Below are positions 7,437 through 10,777 of a stretch of DNA of 10,777 nucleotides, piece by piece. Position numbers and translations under genes: made by a program. The notes under the pieces are model-generated. The model ran no database searches. It was not told the origin of the DNA and worked only from the letters and a program-made list of their open reading frames with translations. Position 1 is the first letter of the stretch; the number at the start of each line of letters is the position of its first letter. The stretch is from JBDSTZ01 sp039927975. Its GTDB lineage: Bacteria; Pseudomonadota; Gammaproteobacteria; Burkholderiales; Burkholderiaceae_D. The stretch covers positions 1 through 10,777 of the forward strand of contig JBDSTZ010000655.1 of NCBI GenBank assembly GCA_039927975.1, given 5' to 3'.

Positions 7437-7450
7437 ACAAGGAGGTAAAG

Positions 7451-7732
7451 ATGGCAACCATGAACGCACCCACGACAGACCGCAGGCATCTGGCTGAGCG
7501 ACGCGCTTCCGTGAGCAAGAGCTCGGCGAAAATGACGGCCGTCGACTGGATCGCAATGGTCTTGCTGATTGTCGGCGGTCTGAACTGGGCAATGGTCGGA
7601 TTGTTCAACGTCGACTTGGTGGCAAGCACCTTTGGTATCCAGAGTCCCGGTACCCGGCTGGTGTATGTACTGGTCGGGCTGGCGGCCCTGTATTCGATCT
7701 ACTTGAGCACCAAGATGGCGACCAGGCATTAA
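7451..7732 (+). CDS. DUF378 small inner-membrane protein
   Basis: A 93-aa protein with two predicted transmembrane helices, about residues 32-52 (DWIAMVLLIVGGLNWAMVG) and 68-86 (RLVYVLVGLAALYSIYL), joined by a short loop beginning FNVDLVAS. The pattern D-W-I-A...GGLNW..VGLF.VDLVA, then a Y-x-L-V-G-L-A-A-L-Y helix, is the DUF378 signature; function is unknown. The family normally begins just before the first helix, so the first ~28 residues are a polar, Arg/Ser-rich extension likely in the cytoplasm. The start is set by a strong GGAGGT at 7441-7446, five bases from the ATG as counted from GGAGG; a second ATG at 7460 is also possible. The leader carries the inverted repeat just upstream. A single-gene unit. 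Confidence 0.88.
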   Translation: MATMNAPTTDRRHLAERRASVSKSSAKMTAVDWIAMVLLIVGGLNWAMVGLFNVDLVASTFGIQSPGTRLVYVLVGLAALYSIYLSTKMATRH

Positions 7733-7770
7733 GAACCAGCCGGGCGGCCGGCGCAACAGGGCGGGGACGG

Positions 7771-8232
7771 ATGGCGCGAACGCGGGTTGGACTGATTTCG
7801 GATACCCACGGCCTGTTGCGGCCGCAGGCCTTGGCATTCTTGCAAGGCTGCGACTTCATCATCCACGGGGGCGATATCGGCGATCCGGCCATCCTTGCCG
7901 CCCTGTCGGCCATCGCGCCGCTCACTGTCGTGCGGGGCAATAACGACACCCAGCCGTGGACGCGCGACATTCCCGTCAGTGCCACCCTCCAGATCGGCGC
8001 ATTGCGGATCTTCGCGATCCACGATATCAAGGAGATGGGTGCGGCGCCGGCTGGAGTGCGCGCCGTGGTCTCGGGCCATTCGCACAAACCGTCGCTGCGC
8101 GAGGACGCCGGGGTGTTCTACATAAATCCGGGCAGCGCCGGACGGCGGCGTTTTTCCTTGCCGATCGCGGTGGGCGAACTCATGGTGGACGGCGAGCTGA
8201 TCACGCCGCGCATCGTCGAACTGCTCGTCTGA
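7771..8232 (+). CDS. YfcE/MJ0936-type metallophosphoesterase (phosphodiesterase)
   Basis: A 153-aa cytosolic calcineurin-like phosphoesterase. The dinuclear metal site motifs appear in order: ISDTHG (Asp11, His13), GGDIGD (Asp35), the GNND set RGNND (Asn57-Asn58-Asp59), a His at 84 (AIHD), and GHSH at 102-105, then INPGSAGRRR. This is the short YfcE-like arrangement without extra domains; such enzymes hydrolyse model phosphodiesters, but the natural substrate is generally unknown. In the family the His84 position is often within an HGH or HG pair; here it is HD, a small deviation. The ATG at 7771 follows a GGGCGGGGACGG stretch that may serve for ribosome binding. It starts 38 bases after the DUF378 gene with no visible terminator between, so co-transcription is possible. 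Confidence 0.92.
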   Translation: MARTRVGLISDTHGLLRPQALAFLQGCDFIIHGGDIGDPAILAALSAIAPLTVVRGNNDTQPWTRDIPVSATLQIGALRIFAIHDIKEMGAAPAGVRAVVSGHSHKPSLREDAGVFYINPGSAGRRRFSLPIAVGELMVDGELITPRIVELLV

Positions 8233-8253
8233 TGGCGCGGCGTGTAAGGTGAA

Positions 8254-8327
8254 TGGTGTGTGGCCCTGGGATCGAACCAGGTTTTCAGCTCTGTACGGAC
8301 TGGGCTTTACCAATAAGCGAACCACAC
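8254..8327 (-). tRNA. tRNA-like gene with aberrant anticodon arm (possible tRNA pseudogene or non-decoding tRNA-like RNA)
   Basis: On the minus strand a 74-base cloverleaf can be drawn. The acceptor stem is GTGTGGT with GCCACAC (7 bp, one G.U), followed by discriminator A and encoded CCA. The D arm is GCTT/AAGC with loop ATTGGTA (A14, G18G19, A21). The T arm is CCTGG/CCAGG with loop TTCGATC, fully canonical. The anticodon arm CAGTC-CGTACAG-AGCTG is not: position 33 is G instead of U, the loop-closing pair is C31.A39, and a U.G pair precedes it. By position the anticodon would read UAC, which I do not trust. Position 15 is U and 48 is A, the reverse of the usual purine-pyrimidine pair. U8-C9 and the small D loop recall tRNA-Gln. 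An amino acid identity cannot be assigned. Confidence is for a tRNA-derived gene, not for function. Confidence 0.7.
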
Positions 8328-8342
8328 GCCTTCAAGATAGTC

Positions 8343-8373
8343 GATATATCCTTGCGCGCAAGTAGTATTTCAA
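8343..8373 (-). promoter_or_regulatory. Candidate promoter of the tRNA-like gene
   Basis: Reading the minus strand, TTGAAA (8373-8368) and TATATC (8348-8343) are separated by 19 bases; an alternative pair is TTGCGC with TATCTT, spaced by 16, whose -10 ends seven bases before the tRNA 5' end. Upstream lies an AT-rich block (about 8381-8406) with two ATTAAT palindromes 20 bases apart, resembling an UP element. Such AT-rich sequence is exceptional in this window. Confidence 0.4.
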
Positions 8374-8423
8374 CCTCGAAATTAATATTATTTCCGAACA
8401 ATTAATGGCCGCTGGTCCGGCCC

Positions 8424-8636
8424 TCATTCGTAGACATAGGGCTTGGCCTTGACCGCGTTCCTGCGCTGCTCTTCGATGAGGTCGAGATCGACATTGTGGT
8501 CCCAGTAGATGTACCAGCCGCGCTTGCGGTCTTCCTCGATTTCGGGGTGCGCGCGCAGATAGCCGTGCAGGAATTCATCGAATTCCGAGACATAGCCGGC
8601 CCCGCCGGCGTGGTAGCGAACAGGTTTGTAGGGCAT
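8424..8636 (-). CDS. DUF3460-like small protein
   Basis: A 70-aa protein matching the pattern of DUF3460, a short beta-proteobacterial family without known function: Y-x-SEF-x-x-FL (residues 15-23), HPE-IEE-x-RKRG (30-40), then a W-x-x-x-W-D-x-x-VDLD block (41-52) and a C-terminal Q-R-R...PYVYE. The family normally starts close to the YxSEF segment, so the MPYKPVRYHAGGAG head is longer than usual. It has no signal peptide or membrane segment and many charged residues. The start at 8636 is chosen because the AGGAGG at 8650-8645 sits eight bases from it, while an ATG at 8642 would be only two bases away. The tRNA-like gene lies downstream on the same strand with no clear terminator between. Confidence 0.68.
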   Translation of the reverse strand: MPYKPVRYHAGGAGYVSEFDEFLHGYLRAHPEIEEDRKRGWYIYWDHNVDLDLIEEQRRNAVKAKPYVYE

Positions 8637-8711
8637 GATCATATCCTCCTTGCTTCCTATGACCTTCGGCGGCGAAGCGAGTTCGGCATGGTCGGCAAGG
8701 CAAAAATGCCG

Positions 8712-8736
8712 TAGGATGTGCGCCGACCACATCCTA
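8712..8736. promoter_or_regulatory. Perfect 25-bp inverted repeat before the 134-aa gene, candidate operator or leader hairpin
   Basis: TAGGATGTG (8712-8720) and CACATCCTA (8728-8736) are perfect 9-base inverted arms around CGCCGAC. The element ends 14 bases before the ATG at 8751, within the intergenic region between the divergent DUF3460 gene and the unrecognised gene. It has no T-run, so it is not an intrinsic terminator. Arm length and symmetry fit a dimeric repressor site or an RNA hairpin close to the ribosome site. Confidence 0.5.
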
Positions 8737-8750
8737 TTCGAGCCGCTGCA

Positions 8751-9155
8751 ATGAACAACGAGGTACCGCGTTTCCGCCCCCGTCCCTGGATTCACCTGGA
8801 AACCCCGCAAGACGTCGAAGCCTGGATCGATGAGCACAACAGCAGCCTGCAGGAACACATCGGCCCGCAGGAGACCGGCTACGGCGTATGTTTCACCCTC
8901 GCGGTGGGCGGCAACATTTATCTGCAAACCCTGGGCGACGCGGTAATTCTGGACGTCGACGAGGATGCCGCCTGGATCGCGCCGCTGATCATGGCCGCGA
9001 CCGGCGTCGACGCGCCGGCCGGGCGAGTGTGGGTGCTGCCGGACGACAAGCTGATCCAGCTGGTGGTCGGGCTCAGCAGCCTGGTGGCCAGCACCACCCT
9101 GGTCAGCGGCCATCCCTTCGGCGCGCGCAGCCGCAAGTTGCCATTTGCACGCTAG
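8751..9155 (+). CDS. Hypothetical protein, 134 aa, family not recognised
   Basis: I do not recognise a family. The protein is soluble in appearance, with no signal peptide. It begins MNNEVPRFRPRPWIHLETP, has an acidic stretch (VEAWIDEHNSSLQEHIG), then beta-like segments YGVCFTLAVGGNIYLQTL and AVILDVDEDAAWIAPL, and ends in LIQLVVGLSSLVASTTLVSG and a basic tail. Alternating hydrophobic and acidic segments without low complexity suggest a genuine folded protein; the opposite-strand frame is less protein-like. The ATG at 8751 is chosen over an in-frame GTG at 8718 that lies inside the inverted repeat. The Shine-Dalgarno is weak (GAGCCG). It is monocistronic and divergent from DUF3460. Confidence 0.7.
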   Translation: MNNEVPRFRPRPWIHLETPQDVEAWIDEHNSSLQEHIGPQETGYGVCFTLAVGGNIYLQTLGDAVILDVDEDAAWIAPLIMAATGVDAPAGRVWVLPDDKLIQLVVGLSSLVASTTLVSGHPFGARSRKLPFAR

Positions 9156-9182
9156 GGTTCCACGCCTTGAGCGTTTTTCAGT

Positions 9183-9188
9183 TATAAA
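9183..9188 (+). promoter_or_regulatory. -10-like element upstream of the amino-acid transporter genes
   Basis: TATAAA lies 35 bases before the ATG of the binding-protein gene. No -35 is recognisable at 16-18 bases, so an activator-dependent promoter is possible. It is the only strong AT-rich hexamer in the short 9156-9223 gap. Confidence 0.3.
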
Positions 9189-9223
9189 AGCAGCTTCTGC
9201 CACTGAGCGAAAGCGGGACCCGC

Positions 9224-10021
9224 ATGCCTATCACCATGACATCCGCCGGCCGCGTGGCCGCGACGCTGCTTGCCTGCCTGATCACCTTGTCGGCGACGGC
9301 GGCCGATCTGCTGGCCGAGGCCAAGTCCCGTGGCAGCCTGCGCATCGCGATGGAAGGGACTTATCCTCCGTTTAATTTCAAGGACGGCAAGACGGGCCAG
9401 CTCGACGGGTATGACGTCGACGTCGCCAAGCTGCTGGCCGCCAAGCTCGGGCTCAAGCCGAGTTTTGTCAGCACGGAGTGGTCGGCCATCCTGGCCGGCC
9501 TGGCGGCGGGCAAGTACGATGTGATCGTCAGCCAGGTCGGCATCACGCCCAAGCGCCAGGAAACCTTCGACTTCTCGGCGCCGTATATTTATTCGAGTCC
9601 GCAGCTCATCGTGCGCAAGAACGAGACGGCCAGCTATCCCACCCTGGAGTCGCTCAAGGGCAAGAAGCTCGGCGTGGGGCAGGGCAGCCAGTATGAACAG
9701 CAGGCCCGCAAGGTGCCCGGCATCGTGGTCAAGTCGTATCCGGCGGCGGCCGACACCATGCAGGACCTGGCGGTCGGGCGGATCGACGCCGCGCTCAACG
9801 ACAGCCTGATGGCGGCCTACCTGATCCGCAGCGGCGCCTTGCCGGTCAAGGCTGGCGCGCGGGTCGGCGCGGTCGAGGCGATGGGCATACCGTTCGCCAA
9901 GGGGAATCCGCAATTCAAGGCGGCCATCGACAAGGCGCTGGCGGACGCCAGGGCCGATGGCAGCCTCAAGGCCATCTCGGTGAAGTGGTTCGGCGTCGAC
10001 GTCACCCGCCCGGCGCCTTGA
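9224..10021 (+). CDS. tcyJ: Cystine/polar amino-acid ABC transporter substrate-binding protein (FliY/TcyJ-like)
   Basis: A 265-aa periplasmic type II binding protein for a small amino acid, most like E. coli FliY (TcyJ, cystine). After a signal peptide (hydrophobic core near AATLLACLITLSATA, cleavage near ATAA-DLL) come ARGSLR-like SRGSLRIAMEGTYPPFNF, LDGYDVDVAKLLAAKLG, the ligand-pocket segment VSQVGITPKRQETFDFS with the carboxylate-binding Arg, LKGKKLGVGQGSQYEQ, and MQDLAVGRIDAALND, then the ending ISVKWFGVDV. GLEGTYPPF, INQVTIS-ERKKKYDFS, GVGLGTNYE and QDLRVGRIDA are the counterparts in FliY, which supports cystine over other amino acids but does not prove it. LLAC resembles a lipobox, but the residues after it stay hydrophobic, so a soluble protein is favoured. 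An ATG at 9236 is an alternative start. The stop overlaps the permease start. Confidence 0.9.
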   Translation: MPITMTSAGRVAATLLACLITLSATAADLLAEAKSRGSLRIAMEGTYPPFNFKDGKTGQLDGYDVDVAKLLAAKLGLKPSFVSTEWSAILAGLAAGKYDVIVSQVGITPKRQETFDFSAPYIYSSPQLIVRKNETASYPTLESLKGKKLGVGQGSQYEQQARKVPGIVVKSYPAAADTMQDLAVGRIDAALNDSLMAAYLIRSGALPVKAGARVGAVEAMGIPFAKGNPQFKAAIDKALADARADGSLKAISVKWFGVDVTRPAP

Positions 10022-10677
10022 ACGGCTTGATCGACTTGCTGCGCGAAGCGGCGCCGGTGATGCTGGCCGGCGCCGGCTACACGCTGGTGTTCGCGTTGGC
10101 GGCGATGGTTGGCGGGCTGGTGCTCGGTTTGCCGACCGCGCTGCTGCGCATTGCGCCCTGGCGCGCCCTGCGCTGGCCGGCCGCGCTGTACGTCAGCGTG
10201 ATGCGCGGCACGCCCTTGCTGGTGCAGATCTTTGTCATCTATTACGGACTGCCTTCGGTCGGGATCGAATTTACGCCCGTCACGGCCGGGGTGCTGGCGC
10301 TGTCGCTCAACGCCGGCGCGTATCTGTCGGAAAGCCTGCGCGGCGCCATCCTCAGTATTGGCGAGGGGCAGTGGCGCGCTGGATTCAGTCTTGGGCTTGG
10401 CTACTGGACGACGCTGATCCACATCGTCATGCCGCAAGCCTTGCGGGTGGCGGTGCCGTCGATGAGCAATACCTTGATCAGCCTGATCAAGGATACCTCG
10501 CTGGTGTCGGTCATCACCATGACCGAGCTGATGCTGGCGACCAAGGAAGTCATCGCGACGACGTTTCGGCCGCTGCCGCTGTACCTGGCTGCGGCGGCGA
10601 TCTACTGGTGCATGAGTCTTGGGTTTGAAAGCTTGCAGCGGCGCGCAGAACGACGCCTGAACCGGGCGCATCGATAA
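10018..10677 (+). CDS. tcyL: Cystine/amino-acid ABC transporter permease (YecS/TcyL-like)
   Basis: A 219-aa inner-membrane permease of the HisMQ type with about five transmembrane helices; E. coli YecS is 222 aa. Diagnostic segments are GAGYTLVFALA, MRGTPLLVQIFVIYYGLP, SLNAGAYLSESLRGAI, the EAA-type loop GQWRAGFSLGLGYW through MPQALRVAVPSMSN that docks the ATPase, and SLIKDTSLVSVIT. The best start is TTG at 10018, whose last bases form the TGA of the preceding gene (TTGA overlap), giving MNGLIDLL and family length; a GTG at 9985 would overlap more and add unmatched residues. No Shine-Dalgarno is obvious, consistent with coupled translation. The expected ATPase partner (TcyN/YecC) is not in the 100 bases that follow. 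Confidence 0.9.
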   Translation: MNGLIDLLREAAPVMLAGAGYTLVFALAAMVGGLVLGLPTALLRIAPWRALRWPAALYVSVMRGTPLLVQIFVIYYGLPSVGIEFTPVTAGVLALSLNAGAYLSESLRGAILSIGEGQWRAGFSLGLGYWTTLIHIVMPQALRVAVPSMSNTLISLIKDTSLVSVITMTELMLATKEVIATTFRPLPLYLAAAAIYWCMSLGFESLQRRAERRLNRAHR

Positions 10678-10708
10678 GCGGGATGAATTGGAGTTGAGTG
10701 GACCACGT

Positions 10709-10751
10709 CGTGCCGGGCATTGCCCAACACGACTTCCCGCGCAGGCGGGAA
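10709..10751. repeat. REP-type palindromic element downstream of tcyL
   Basis: Two adjacent hairpins: CGTG-cc-GGGC-ATT-GCCC-aa-CACG (10709-10731) and TTCCCGC-GCAG-GCGGGAA (10734-10751). The second, followed by CCCAT, resembles the short extragenic palindromes common in proteobacteria. There is no T-run, so an intrinsic terminator is unlikely, though the element may protect the mRNA 3' end. Recurrence elsewhere in the genome cannot be seen from one window. Confidence 0.5.
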
Positions 10752-10777
10752 CCCATAGCACACCGGATCGGCGGTGG

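Noticed and set aside
7394..7450. Longer DUF378 frame starting at 7394
   Set aside because: It would begin inside the inverted repeat and bypass the strong GGAGGT at 7441-7446.
8254..8327. Plus-strand tRNA, because the anticodon arm read on plus shows CTGTACG with U33
   Set aside because: On the plus strand there is no T loop (no TTC in the right place) and no GG in the D loop; the minus strand has both plus the encoded CCA.
8637..9203. Minus-strand extension of the DUF3460 frame to 259 codons
   Set aside because: The strong AGGAGG before 8636 and the family length fix a short protein; the extension is antisense to the 134-aa gene.
9224..9316. Lipoprotein signal (LLAC) in the TcyJ-like protein
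   Set aside because: Residues after the Cys remain hydrophobic and a better signal peptidase I site follows; Leu at -2 is also unusual for a lipobox.
1..10777. Mobile element, prophage, CRISPR array or defence island
   Set aside because: No transposase, integrase, cas or regularly spaced repeats were seen; gene content is housekeeping and composition is even except for short AT-rich regulatory stretches.

Overview
The window is high-GC chromosomal DNA of a beta-proteobacterium. The order Burkholderiales is likely, and a member of Oxalobacteraceae such as Massilia, Duganella or Janthinobacterium is my best guess. The reasons are the RecBCD rather than AddAB repair system, a DUF3460-type small protein (a beta-proteobacterial family), and the protein and codon character. 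The genus is inference. I see no phage, transposon, plasmid or CRISPR sequence.

Layout. At 1-3508 (+) lie the C-terminal part of recB and a complete recD, overlapping by ATGA. At 3518-3546 a hairpin terminates the opposing gene pbpG (3570-4442, -), a penicillin-binding D-Ala-D-Ala endopeptidase. At 4619-4650 a strong intrinsic terminator follows sbp (4686-5702, -), a periplasmic sulfate-binding protein without its transporter genes nearby. From about 5760 most genes are on the + strand: a GNAT acetyltransferase (5943-6470), a Tat-exported M15/DUF882 peptidase (6646-7299), a two-helix DUF378 membrane protein (7451-7732) behind a nested inverted repeat, and a YfcE-type phosphodiesterase (7771-8232). 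At 8254-8327 (-) sits a tRNA-like gene with an encoded CCA and intact acceptor, D and T arms, but an abnormal anticodon arm. Next come DUF3460 (8424-8636, -) and, divergently, an unrecognised 134-aa protein (8751-9155, +) preceded by a perfect 25-bp inverted repeat. The window closes with a cystine/amino-acid ABC transporter pair, tcyJ-like binding protein and tcyL-like permease (9224-10677, +), and a REP-type palindrome.

How the genes work together. RecB and RecD belong to one double-strand-break repair machine. PbpG and the M15 peptidase are both peptidoglycan endopeptidase types. Sbp and the TcyJ/TcyL-like pair both concern sulfur uptake, if the cystine assignment is right. The rest are single-gene units.

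The most unusual item is the tRNA-like gene at 8254-8327. Its body obeys tRNA rules closely, but it lacks U33, has a C.A mismatch closing the anticodon loop, and has an inverted 15:48 pair, so no credible decoding role can be assigned.
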